A model generated the notes under the pieces. The model saw nothing but the letters and a program-made list of their open reading frames with translations, was not told the DNA's origin and did not search any database. From positions 186,001-250,000 of the forward strand of contig NZ_BPMK01000007.1 in NCBI RefSeq assembly GCF_019656455.1: 64,000 nt of DNA. Reading direction: 5' to 3'. The position numbers and the translations under genes are program-made. Below are positions 34,516 to 42,637 of the stretch, in pieces. Numbering within the stretch: the first letter of the stretch is position 1; each line of letters begins with the position of its first letter. The stretch comes from Noviherbaspirillum aridicola (GTDB lineage: Bacteria > Pseudomonadota > Gammaproteobacteria > Burkholderiales > Burkholderiaceae_D).

Positions 34516-37500
34516 ATGTTCAATTACCTTGTTAGCGCAGGCCTGAAAAATCGCCTGTTCGTCCTGGCTTTGGCGGTCGTGTTGATGGTCTACGGTGCAC
34601 TTACGCTTGTGCGGATGCCTGTCGATGTATTCCCTGACTTGAATCGGCCGACAGTCACGCTGATGACCGAAGCCGGTGGCATGGCGCCTGAGGAGGTCGA
34701 GCAGCTCATCACGTTCCCGCTCGAGACGACGATGAACGGTATGCCGGGCGTGACCGCGGTTCGCTCTGTGTCATCCGTCGGCCTGTCGTTTGTCTACGTC
34801 CAGTTTGACTGGGGAATGGACATATATCGGGCCCGCCAGATGGTGTCCGAGCGACTGAATCTGGTCCGGGAGCAAATGCCAGAGGGGATTACGCCTTCAA
34901 TGGGACCAATCTCGTCAGTGATGGGTGAAATCATGCTCATCGCAATCCCGATTGACCCAGCGAAAATATCTCCTATGGCGACTCGGGAGTATGCAGATTT
35001 TGTGCTCCGGCCGCGTCTGCTGACGATTCCCGGGATTGCTCAAGTGATTCCAATTGGCGGAGAGGTCCGGCAGTACCAGGTCCAACCCGACACCACTCGG
35101 ATGTCCGCGCTCGGTATCACGGTCGAACAGGTTGAGGCAGCGTTAAAGGGATTTGCTGCGAACACTAGCGGCGGCTTCCTCGAACTGAACGCGCGTGAGT
35201 ACCTCATCCGCAATATTGGACGCACGTCCAGACTAGAGGACCTGCAGCGGTTGCCGCTAACGGCAAGGGAGGGGCAGTCCATCCTCTTGAAGCAGGTTGC
35301 CGACGTTACCTTCGCTCCCGCCATTAAGCGGGGCGACGCCGGATACAACGGCAGCCCGGCTGTCATCCTGGGCGTGCAGAAGCAGCCGGATGCTGATACG
35401 GTCAAACTGACGCGCCAGATAGAGGACGCGCTGGCGGAGATGAAGAAAACCCTGCCAGCCGGGATGGAGGCGCCACAGGTCACCTTCCGCCAAGCGAACT
35501 TCATCGAGTCGTCCATTGGCAACCTCCAGAGCAAGCTAATAACGGCCGCGGTCCTGGTTGCCGTCATTCTGTACTTCTTCCTGGGTAACTTCAGGACGAC
35601 GTTGATTTCGTTGACCGCAATACCGGTCTCGATACTGATAACGGTGCTGGTATTCAAGTACTTTGGGCTGTCCATCAACACGATGACGCTCGGTGGCCTA
35701 GCCATTGCCATTGGCGAGCTAGTGGATGACGCGGTTGTCGGCGTCGAGAACGTTCTGCGACGGTTGAAGCTGGAACGCGGGCATGCAAACCGGCTCAATC
35801 CAGTGGAGCTGATAGCGCGAGCGACTCTGGAGGTGCGGTCTGCAATTGTGGTCGCAACCGTCATCATCGTCCTTGTATTCGTGCCGCTGTTTGTCCTGCC
35901 AGGCATGGAAGGTCGCTTGTTCGTACCGCTGGGTATTGCCTATATCGTCTCGATTCTGGCGTCGATGCTGGTCTCGGTCACGTTGACCCCGGTCATGGCG
36001 TACTACCTGCTGCCACGGATGAAGCAGCTGGACCATGGTGACCCGGCTCTGGTGCGCTGGCTCAAGGAACGCTACTCGCACGGTTTAGGTTGGGCTCTTG
36101 AACACGGACGCGTGCTCCTGGGAGCCGCCGGCGTGGCGGTTGTGCTGGCAGTGGCAACCATCCCGTTTTTCCCCACCACCTTCCTGCCGCCGTTCAACGA
36201 AGGCTCAGTGCTTATCGGCTTGCGACTGAATCCCGGTACTACGCTTGCCGAATCGGTCCGTCTTGCTAGTCAGGCCGAGCGTCTGGTGCAGCAAGTGCCG
36301 GAGGTTGCGTATGTCGGGCGACGCTCAGGGCGAGCCGAGCTGGACGAACACGCGGAAGGTGTCCACGTCTCTGAGCTGGACCTGAACCTGAAGCCGTCAG
36401 ACCGGACGAAGGAGGAGATTTACGCCGACATCCGCCAGCGCCTCTCCACGCTACCCGCCGCGGTCAACATCGGACAGCCGATATCCCACCGTATCGACCA
36501 CATGCTCTCCGGGGTACGTGCACAAATCGCCATCAAGATTTTTGGCGACGACCTGGACACGCTCCGCGGCCAAGCTGAGTCGCTACGCGCGGCTCTGTCC
36601 CGCATTCCCGGAATAGCTGACCTGGAGGTGGAGAAGCAGGTACTGACGCCGGAAATCAAGGTACGAGTGGACTACGACCGGGCCGAGCAGTACGGCATCG
36701 CGCCTTCTATGCTGACGGCGGAGCTGCAGACGCTTATCGACGGCGAGCGTGTTACCCAGGTCATCGAAGGCAGTCGGCGTTTCAACCTGATGCTGCGTCT
36801 GCCGGAAACGGCCAGGTCGGTAGACGGTCTTCGCCAACTGCTCATCGACACGCCTAACGGCCGCGTACCGCTGGAAAAGTTGGCGACAATCGAAGAATCG
36901 GACGGCCCCAATCAGATTTCTCGGGATGATGGCCGCCGCCGCATTGTCCTGTCCGCCAACGCCCAGGAACGCCCGCTGTCCGACATCGTCGCCGACATCC
37001 GTCAGGTTATCGCCGAGACGAAGATGCCAGAGGGTTATTTCGTGACGATGGACGGGCAGTTCCAGGCACAAGAGCAGGCAAGTCGCCTGATTTCGCTCTT
37101 GTCGCTCATCTCGGCGGTTATGGTCTTCCTGGTGCTGTATTCCCGATACCGGTCTACTCCGCTAACGCTGATGATTATGGCGAACATCCCTCTGGCCCTC
37201 GTAGGTTCAGTCATTGGGCTATGGCTCTCGGGACAACCGTTGTCGATTGCGGCGCTCATTGGCTTCATCACGTTGGCCGGCATCTCTACCCGTAACGGCA
37301 TCCTGAAAGTCAGCCACTACATCAATCTCTGCGCGTTCGAGGGTGAAAGTTTCGACAAGAAGATGATTGTTCGTGGTTCGCTCGAGCGACTCACGCCGGT
37401 CCTAATGACGGCACTAGTCGCGGCATTCGCATTGGCACCCTTGCTTTTTGAAGCAGAGATGCCGGGTACTGAGGTTCTGCACCCAGTCGCCGTGGTTATT

Positions 37501-37620
37501 TTCTCCGGGCTTATCAGTTCGACCATTCTCGATACGTTCTTGACACCGGTGATGTTCTGGATGTTTGGCCGCAAACCGACAGAAGCACTGGTCTCGGAAA
37601 GTGGCAAAGAGGCGTTCTAG
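34516..37620 (+). CDS. czcA: Heavy-metal RND efflux pump, CzcA-like
   Basis: A 1034-residue RND proton antiporter. Helix-4 motif reads [18 protein letters not shown], which differs both from CusA-type and from classical CzcA text, so it is an HME-type pump of uncertain metal. The presence of CzcI, CzcD, the His-rich anchor and a CDF gene points to Zn/Co/Cd/Ni. GAGG lies upstream of the ATG. Length is slightly shorter than CzcA (about 1060). Confidence 0.9.
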   Translation: MFNYLVSAGLKNRLFVLALAVVLMVYGALTLVRMPVDVFPDLNRPTVTLMTEAGGMAPEEVEQLITFPLETTMNGMPGVTAVRSVSSVGLSFVYVQFDWGMDIYRARQMVSERLNLVREQMPEGITPSMGPISSVMGEIMLIAIPIDPAKISPMATREYADFVLRPRLLTIPGIAQVIPIGGEVRQYQVQPDTTRMSALGITVEQVEAALKGFAANTSGGFLELNAREYLIRNIGRTSRLEDLQRLPLTAREGQSILLKQVADVTFAPAIKRGDAGYNGSPAVILGVQKQPDADTVKLTRQIEDALAEMKKTLPAGMEAPQVTFRQANFIESSIGNLQSKLITAAVLVAVILYFFLGNFRTTLISLTAIPVSILITVLVFKYFGLSINTMTLGGLAIAIGELVDDAVVGVENVLRRLKLERGHANRLNPVELIARATLEVRSAIVVATVIIVLVFVPLFVLPGMEGRLFVPLGIAYIVSILASMLVSVTLTPVMAYYLLPRMKQLDHGDPALVRWLKERYSHGLGWALEHGRVLLGAAGVAVVLAVATIPFFPTTFLPPFNEGSVLIGLRLNPGTTLAESVRLASQAERLVQQVPEVAYVGRRSGRAELDEHAEGVHVSELDLNLKPSDRTKEEIYADIRQRLSTLPAAVNIGQPISHRIDHMLSGVRAQIAIKIFGDDLDTLRGQAESLRAALSRIPGIADLEVEKQVLTPEIKVRVDYDRAEQYGIAPSMLTAELQTLIDGERVTQVIEGSRRFNLMLRLPETARSVDGLRQLLIDTPNGRVPLEKLATIEESDGPNQISRDDGRRRIVLSANAQERPLSDIVADIRQVIAETKMPEGYFVTMDGQFQAQEQASRLISLLSLISAVMVFLVLYSRYRSTPLTLMIMANIPLALVGSVIGLWLSGQPLSIAALIGFITLAGISTRNGILKVSHYINLCAFEGESFDKKMIVRGSLERLTPVLMTALVAAFALAPLLFEAEMPGTEVLHPVAVVIFSGLISSTILDTFLTPVMFWMFGRKPTEALVSESGKEAF

Positions 37621-37688
37621 CAAATGGCCGCGGCGCGTGTGGAACACGTCGCGGTTCACATGTTCTGTTCCACATCGAAAGGAAAATC

Positions 37689-38075
37689 ATGAAAAACGTA
37701 CTTGCAGCAGCCTTCGCATCGATATCCCTTCTGGTCTCCTTGCCGTCGTTCGCACAGGGTGCCCACGCTGGCGAGAATCCCCAATACGGTGGCGTACTCG
37801 CCGAAGTTAAAGGCACCCAATATGAGCTCGTCGCCAAGTCGGACAGTATCACCATTTATGTCGACGACCATGGGAAGAAGGTCAGTACCACTGGGGCGAC
37901 CGGCAAGGCGACGTTACTCAATGGTAGCGAAAAGACTGAAGTGAACCTGGCACCAGCGGGCGAGAACAGGCTGGAGGCAAAGGGTACGTTCAAGGTCGAT
38001 AAGGGAACGAAAGTCGTCGCAGTCGTTTCCCTACAGGGAAAACCGGCGCAGAGCGTTCGTTTCACTGTGAAGTAA
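37689..38075 (+). CDS. Small exported protein of the czc operon
   Basis: A 128-residue periplasmic protein (signal peptide ending PSFAQ). The mature part starts GAHAGENPQYGGVLAEVKG and looks like one beta-sandwich, with repeated Lys/Thr strands. I do not recognise a named family, although similar small proteins follow RND genes in metal islands. AAAGGAAAA is upstream. A metal-sensing or buffering role is inferred from position only. Confidence 0.72.
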   Translation: MKNVLAAAFASISLLVSLPSFAQGAHAGENPQYGGVLAEVKGTQYELVAKSDSITIYVDDHGKKVSTTGATGKATLLNGSEKTEVNLAPAGENRLEAKGTFKVDKGTKVVAVVSLQGKPAQSVRFTVK

Positions 38076-38139
38076 CGACAGCGCACTGCGCGCCATGTCG
38101 CCGCCTCCTCGTGCCTTGACGCGTGGAGGCAGCGAGGCC

Positions 38140-39126
38140 ATGGGAATAATTGATTGGAGCGATGAGAACGATATGGGAAAGGGTCATTCGCACGGAGGTC
38201 ACGACCACGGGCACGCCCATGGTCATGCTCATGGAAGCTCTGGCAACCTGAAGACGGCCTTCCTACTCAACCTCGCCTTTACAATTATCGAGGTAATTGG
38301 CGGGGTTTGGACGAACAGCATCGCAATCCTGAGTGATGCTGTGCACGACCTCGGCGATTCGATGTCGCTCGGCCTGGCGTGGTACTTTGACCGGTTGTCG
38401 CAGCGAGGTAGAACTGCAAAGAATACCTACGGCTACCGGCGCTACTCGCTCCTTGGCGGACTGATTACTGGTTTGGTCCTGATTGTGGGCCTAGGATTCG
38501 TGCTCTGGAATGCAGTTTCCCGCCTGTTCTCCCCAGAAGAGGTCAATGCTCCGGGGATGATGGTTCTAGCCATAGTAGGCTTCGTATTCAACGGCGCGGC
38601 CGTCCTCAGGGTCAGACGTGGCACTTCTCTCACCGAACAGGTCGTAAGCTGGCACCTTCTGGAAGATACACTGGGATGGGTCGCGGTTCTGGTCGGGGCT
38701 GCGGTGATGACGGTTTGGGACTTGCCCATAATCGACCCGATACTTTCTATCGGCATCTCGCTGTTCGTCTTGGTCAACGTGGTTCGCAATCTCCGGAAGG
38801 TCTTCCATGTATTTATTCAAAGGGTTCCGGACTCTTTTGACGTCGATGCTTTTGAGCGGGTGGTGCTGCAACATCCAAAGGTTTTGTCAATGCACCACAC
38901 ACATAGCTGGACTGTAGACGGCGAAGTGCACGTCCTCACCACGCATCTGGTCATGCAAAAGGATGCTACCAGGGAGGACATGATTGGTGCGAAGGCTCGC
39001 GTCCGAGAGCTCCTAAACGAGCAGACCTTCGAGCACGTGACGGTGGACGTGGAGTTGGAGGGGGAGCTCTGCGTGATTGGTGCCAGGTCGCACGACCACA
39101 AGGGCGAAGGCCAGCACCAACACTGA
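38140..39126 (+). CDS. czcD: CDF-family Zn/Co/Cd exporter, CzcD-like
   Basis: A protein of about 328 residues with a His-rich head (HSHGGHDHGHAHGHAHG), six helices with HDLGDSMS and HLLEDTLGW at the metal-site positions, and a cytoplasmic C-terminal domain ending in a second His tail (HDHKGEGQHQH). ATG 38140 (MGIIDWSDEND) has GAGG upstream; ATG 38095 or 38173 are alternatives. It exports cytoplasmic divalent metal to the periplasm, where the RND pump takes over. Confidence 0.93.
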   Translation: MGIIDWSDENDMGKGHSHGGHDHGHAHGHAHGSSGNLKTAFLLNLAFTIIEVIGGVWTNSIAILSDAVHDLGDSMSLGLAWYFDRLSQRGRTAKNTYGYRRYSLLGGLITGLVLIVGLGFVLWNAVSRLFSPEEVNAPGMMVLAIVGFVFNGAAVLRVRRGTSLTEQVVSWHLLEDTLGWVAVLVGAAVMTVWDLPIIDPILSIGISLFVLVNVVRNLRKVFHVFIQRVPDSFDVDAFERVVLQHPKVLSMHHTHSWTVDGEVHVLTTHLVMQKDATREDMIGAKARVRELLNEQTFEHVTVDVELEGELCVIGARSHDHKGEGQHQH

Positions 39127-39143
39127 CTGGGAATTTTGGTGCG

Positions 39144-39650
39144 CTATAGACGACTACATTCCCGGGTGGGGCTTTCCGGTCGTAGCGATGCGAGGACAAC
39201 GAGGGCTGCGCCGATAACAATCCCGCAGTCAGCCAAGTTGAAGGCGGGCCAGTGCCATTCCCCCGCGTGGAGGTCTATCCAATCGACCACCGCGCCGTGC
39301 ACCAGCCGGTCGTACAGATTTCCGGCCGCGCCACCAGCAATAAGCGCAAAGGCTACCCGCGTAAGGGCGGAGATTGTTGAACTGAAGAATATCGAGTAGC
39401 TTAGCCAAGCGATGGCGACTACGGCAACGGCTGTGAAAAAGTACCGCTGCCAGCCTCCAGCGTCGCTTAGAAAGCTGAATGCCGCTCCCGGGTTCAGCCA
39501 GAACCCCAGATTGAGGAATGGTGCGACCGCTACGGACTGATTTAGCTCGAAAGACTGGAGAACCGCCGCTTTTGTCACGATGTCTGCCAAAAATACGGAC
39601 ACCGCGACGAACACAGCTTTAAGCGTACCAAGCCAGATTTGTAACTTCAC
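39144..39650 (-). CDS. lspA: Lipoprotein signal peptidase (LspA family)
   Basis: A 168-residue membrane aspartyl protease with four helices. The catalytic aspartates are seen in GNLYDRLVHGAVVDW and FNLADCGI. An extra LspA of this kind is known in lead-resistance operons (PbrC). It starts four bases after the CDF gene and shares its MerR-type promoter. I infer it serves the metal operon; the housekeeping lspA should lie elsewhere. Confidence 0.92.
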   Translation of the reverse strand: MKLQIWLGTLKAVFVAVSVFLADIVTKAAVLQSFELNQSVAVAPFLNLGFWLNPGAAFSFLSDAGGWQRYFFTAVAVVAIAWLSYSIFFSSTISALTRVAFALIAGGAAGNLYDRLVHGAVVDWIDLHAGEWHWPAFNLADCGIVIGAALVVLASLRPESPTRECSRL

Positions 39651-39654
39651 GCGC

Positions 39655-40959
39655 TTACCTCAGCTGCAGAATGCGGCGAGCGCCGTTGAGCACGATGACG
39701 CCGATGACTGTGCCTATGACAAGGTCCGGGTAGGGAGAGTTTGTCCACGCGACCAAAACGCCGGCAGCAATGACGCCCATGTTCGCAATAACGTCATTGG
39801 CGGAGAAGATATAGCTCGCCGTCATGTGTGCACCGCGGTCACGCTTCTTCGAAATAAGCACGAGGCAGGTCACGTTTGCCAACAGGGCAATCAAGCCGAC
39901 ACCCATCATTAGTCCGGACTCCGGCTCGCTTCCAAAGACAAAGCGGCGTCCGACTTCGAACAGTGCCCCGAGCGCAAGCAGTAACTGCAGCCAGCCGGCC
40001 AAGTGGGCGGCCCGTGTCTTCATGCTCGCGGCTCTGCCCACAGCATAAAGAGCAAGTCCATAGACCGCCGCGTCAGCGAACATGTCGAGAGAGTCGGCAA
40101 TCAGGCCAGTCGATTGTGCGAACAAACCGAGCGCCAGCTCGAAGACGAACATCACGCCGTTTATCGCCAGGAGCGTCCGTAACGTCTTGGCTTCCGCAGC
40201 GTCCTCGGCATCATCCCCGGCTGCCCTAGCCTGTCGAGAGGAAGTCGGGACGGATTCGCGGAGGGTTGCTCCGAGGTCCAGGGGGGCGAGTCGCTCAAGA
40301 AGCGCTTTTGCGTCACCGCCGTGAACTGCTGCCAGCTCTCGCTTGGACAAGTCGAACGACAAAGACCGCAGGTCAGGGAGTCCTTGTAGCGCCATCCGAA
40401 TCATATTTTCCTCAGATGGGCAGTCCATCTTGGGTACCGAAAATGTGCTCCGTTGTAGCGCGGCTTCGTCTGTACGGGAGGTGCTTTCTTGTGTATCGAG
40501 AAGCTCGGCCCCCAACTTCAACGGTTGCAAGCGCTCCAATATCTGACCTGGTTCGCCTTCGTGGGTTGCTTTCAATTCCCTTTTCGCAAGGTCAAATCGG
40601 AGCGAGGTCACGCTCGGAACTTCACTGAGAGCCATCCTGATGAGGTTCTCTTCGGACGCGCAGTCCATCTTGGGCACGGCAAAGGTACTTTCACGGCGCA
40701 TAGTGCCCCCGCTGACCGACAGCTCGCTTGAGTCGCGGAGCGTTGCCCCGAGCTTCAGCCCCTCCAGCCGTCTGAGGACCTCGTTCGGGTCCCCTCGATG
40801 AATAGCCTGGAGTTCTCGCCGCGCCAGGTCGAAGGACAGGTTTTCTATGTCATCGCGACCACTTAGCGCCATCCGAATCAGGTTCTCCTCGGATGGGCAG
40901 TCCATTTTGGGTATTGAGAACGTGGTCTTGCGCAAGGAGGAACCGGACGAGGTAGGCAT
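39655..40959 (-). CDS. CDF transporter with three tandem N-terminal metal-binding repeats
   Basis: A 434-residue fusion. Residues 11-75, 89-154 and 169-234 are three copies of one module: (S/A)-(I/V)-PKMDC-(P/A)-SEEN-(L/M)-IRMAL, then LSFDL-(A/S)-(K/R)-REL and LGA. Cys21, Cys100 and Cys180 are about 80 residues apart. The module resembles an HMA fold but with CxSEE instead of CxxC. From about residue 250 a six-helix CDF domain follows, with DSLDMFADAAVY and SANDVIANM, the same altered CDF pattern as the gene at 29489. Each module could bind one metal ion. The MerR gene at 41031 is divergent and the shared operator points here. Confidence 0.85.
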   Translation of the reverse strand: MPTSSGSSLRKTTFSIPKMDCPSEENLIRMALSGRDDIENLSFDLARRELQAIHRGDPNEVLRRLEGLKLGATLRDSSELSVSGGTMRRESTFAVPKMDCASEENLIRMALSEVPSVTSLRFDLAKRELKATHEGEPGQILERLQPLKLGAELLDTQESTSRTDEAALQRSTFSVPKMDCPSEENMIRMALQGLPDLRSLSFDLSKRELAAVHGGDAKALLERLAPLDLGATLRESVPTSSRQARAAGDDAEDAAEAKTLRTLLAINGVMFVFELALGLFAQSTGLIADSLDMFADAAVYGLALYAVGRAASMKTRAAHLAGWLQLLLALGALFEVGRRFVFGSEPESGLMMGVGLIALLANVTCLVLISKKRDRGAHMTASYIFSANDVIANMGVIAAGVLVAWTNSPYPDLVIGTVIGVIVLNGARRILQLR

Positions 40960-40989
40960 TTTGACTCCATCAAATCAGGACATCCCCAA

Positions 40990-41020
40990 AGGGTAAACCT
41001 TATACTAGGTACAAGGTCAA
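40990..41020 (-). promoter_or_regulatory. MerR-family promoter for the triple-repeat CDF operon
   Basis: On the minus strand: TTGACC (41020-41015), 19-base spacer, TACCCT (40995-40990). The dyad ACCTTGTAC-CTA-GTATAAGGT fills the spacer. It sits directly before the divergent MerR gene, the standard layout for PbrR/CadR control. Confidence 0.85.
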
Positions 41021-41030
41021 TGGAGGGGGC

Positions 41031-41450
41031 ATGAAAATCGGAGAGCTGGCGAAGGCGGCAGAATGTCAGACAGTGACTATTAGGTTCTATGAGCGGAAAG
41101 GATTACTCGGAGCCGCCGCTCGGTCGGACTCGAACTATCGCATGTACAGCAAGCAAGACCTTGAACGGCTTTTGTTCATCAGAAACTGCCGCTCACTTGG
41201 GCTGACGCTGCCCGAAATCCGGCGGCTTGTTGAAATCCACGACAACCCATCCATTGACTGCACTGACGTAAATACATGCCTCGACAAGCATCTTGATGAG
41301 GTTGAAAAGCAGATGCAGGCGTTGGCCCAGCTACAAGAGGAGCTGCGGCGTCTGCGAAGCCGCTGCGCGGTTCCAGGCGTTTCGGCCGGATGCGGTGTGC
41401 TTGCAGCCCTGTCGAAGACTTCTGCAAGGCAGTCTTGCGAGAGTAAGTGA
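41031..41450 (+). CDS. MerR-family regulator, PbrR/CadR-like
   Basis: A 139-residue MerR regulator with HTH (MKIGELAKAAECQTVTIRFYE), coiled coil and metal-site cysteines in SIDCTDVNTCLDKHL, the LRSRC end of the coil and GVSAGCGVL. GGAGGGGG precedes the ATG. It is divergent from the CDF/LspA operon, whose promoter it likely twists on metal binding (Pb, Cd or Zn). It is a paralogue of, but clearly different from, the regulator at 25228. Confidence 0.9.
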   Translation: MKIGELAKAAECQTVTIRFYERKGLLGAAARSDSNYRMYSKQDLERLLFIRNCRSLGLTLPEIRRLVEIHDNPSIDCTDVNTCLDKHLDEVEKQMQALAQLQEELRRLRSRCAVPGVSAGCGVLAALSKTSARQSCESK

Positions 41451-41857
41451 ACCTCTAGCTTATAAAGCCGGGATAGTTCTTTCCTCAAAAAAACTTCTGT
41501 TTTGCCGAAGGAGTGCGGCGCGACTGCGCTAATAGCTACACAGCGCTTTTCGCCTTGAACTGCGCAATTGCTACCGCTGGGGTAGCGCAGCTGCCGAAGG
41601 AACAGCCTATTGCAACCCAGTGCGGCCCGAGATAACACAGGTGGTATAAAAGTGTTCGCAGTCAACTAAATATAACACTCGCGTCATATTTACCCCCGGG
41701 CAAAGAGAGGTATGTGTAGACGGCTGGAAATTATCATCCGTCGGTATAGTTATACGTGCTGAGGATAATTGCGTATAACGCGACTAGTTTTTAGCGCGTT
41801 TGGCCGCTTCTCTCAAATAAACTCTCAGTAACTCAGGTGCTTATAAGCTTCCCCAGC
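41451..41857. other. AT-richer non-coding region with a dyad
   Basis: About 400 bases without a gene. It contains an inverted repeat GTTATACG (41749-41756) and CGTATAAC (41772-41779) separated by 15 bases, which looks like a regulator site. The base composition is lower in GC than the neighbours. It ends in the LexA-controlled promoter of the HAD gene. Confidence 0.5.
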
Positions 41858-41886
41858 TTGACGTTAATACTGTATGGGCGTACAGT
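41858..41886 (+). promoter_or_regulatory. LexA-controlled promoter
   Basis: TTGACG (41858-41863), 17-base spacer, TACAGT (41881-41886). A LexA box ATACTGT-ATGGGCGT-ACAGTAT overlaps the -10 element (CTGT at 41870, ACAG at 41882). It precedes the HAD gene at 41917, with AAGGAG before the ATG. Confidence 0.82.
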
Positions 41887-41916
41887 ATCCGCAACAACAA
41901 GCCGAAGGAGCGGGAG

Positions 41917-42465
41917 ATGGGAGCGGCCACCTATCACCGCGGGCTACTGGGGAGGGGGGACGGTATGACTCAGCTGCGCAGCGCGGAGAAGGTACTCTAT
42001 CTGGACTTCGATGGCGTCCTGCACGACGACGAGGTGTACTTTAAAAGGGGCCGAGGCATCTATATCAAGACCCCTGGAAGGAGCCTTTTCGAGTGGATGC
42101 CAATTCTCGATGAGTTGTTAGCACCGCATCCGGATTTGGCCATTGTGCTGTCAACTTCGTGGGTCCGCGTTATGTCATTCAACCGCGCGAAGATGCACCT
42201 CAGCCCATCCTTGCAGGAGAGGGTGATTGGCGCGACGTTTCACAGCCGTTGGATGAGGAACACTGAATTTGCCGCGCTCCCCCGTGGTGTACAAGTCGCG
42301 CAAGATGTCCGCCAACGCCGCCCCGCAAAATGGTTCGCCCTCGATGATGAAGAGGCTGACTGGCCGGCCTGGTGCCGGGATAAGCTAATCGTCACGAAGC
42401 CGTCTATGGGTCTTAGCGATGCCACCGTGCAGGAAGCGATTCGAGCGATTCTGCTGTCGATGTAG
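41917..42465 (+). CDS. HAD-like domain protein (HAD_SAK-type), SOS-regulated
   Basis: A 182-residue HAD-fold protein. Motif I reads LYLDFDGVLHDD with Asp30 and Asp32; STSW in motif II position; and a late DDEEADWP acid cluster. The text (DELLAPHPDLAIVLSTSWVR) matches the HAD domains linked with RNA-repair proteins of the Swiss-Army-Knife group. It may be a phosphatase or nucleic-acid end-processing enzyme. AAGGAG is upstream of ATG 41917; ATG at 41965 (MTQLRSAEKV) is an alternative. Its LexA box suggests induction by DNA damage. The gene lies just before the stop of tnsB, in opposite orientation. Confidence 0.75.
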   Translation: MGAATYHRGLLGRGDGMTQLRSAEKVLYLDFDGVLHDDEVYFKRGRGIYIKTPGRSLFEWMPILDELLAPHPDLAIVLSTSWVRVMSFNRAKMHLSPSLQERVIGATFHSRWMRNTEFAALPRGVQVAQDVRQRRPAKWFALDDEEADWPAWCRDKLIVTKPSMGLSDATVQEAIRAILLSM

Positions 42466-42637
42466 GACGGAGAGTACAAAGAATTCGGCATTTGCGTAAT
42501 CGGCGGCATGCAGGTCAGGTGGCACTTTTGTGCCCACGTGACCGTGTTCACTAAGCGATGGATTGTGATGGTGAATTGCTGTGAAGCTGAGGCCAATCCG
42601 CCCGGCCGGCGGCATAACGTGTCCGCTGGCGCTTTGC
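42466..42637. other. Gap between convergent HAD and tnsB genes
   Basis: About 170 bases between two convergent stops. No gene is convincing and no clear terminator hairpin with a T-run was seen. Confidence 0.35.
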
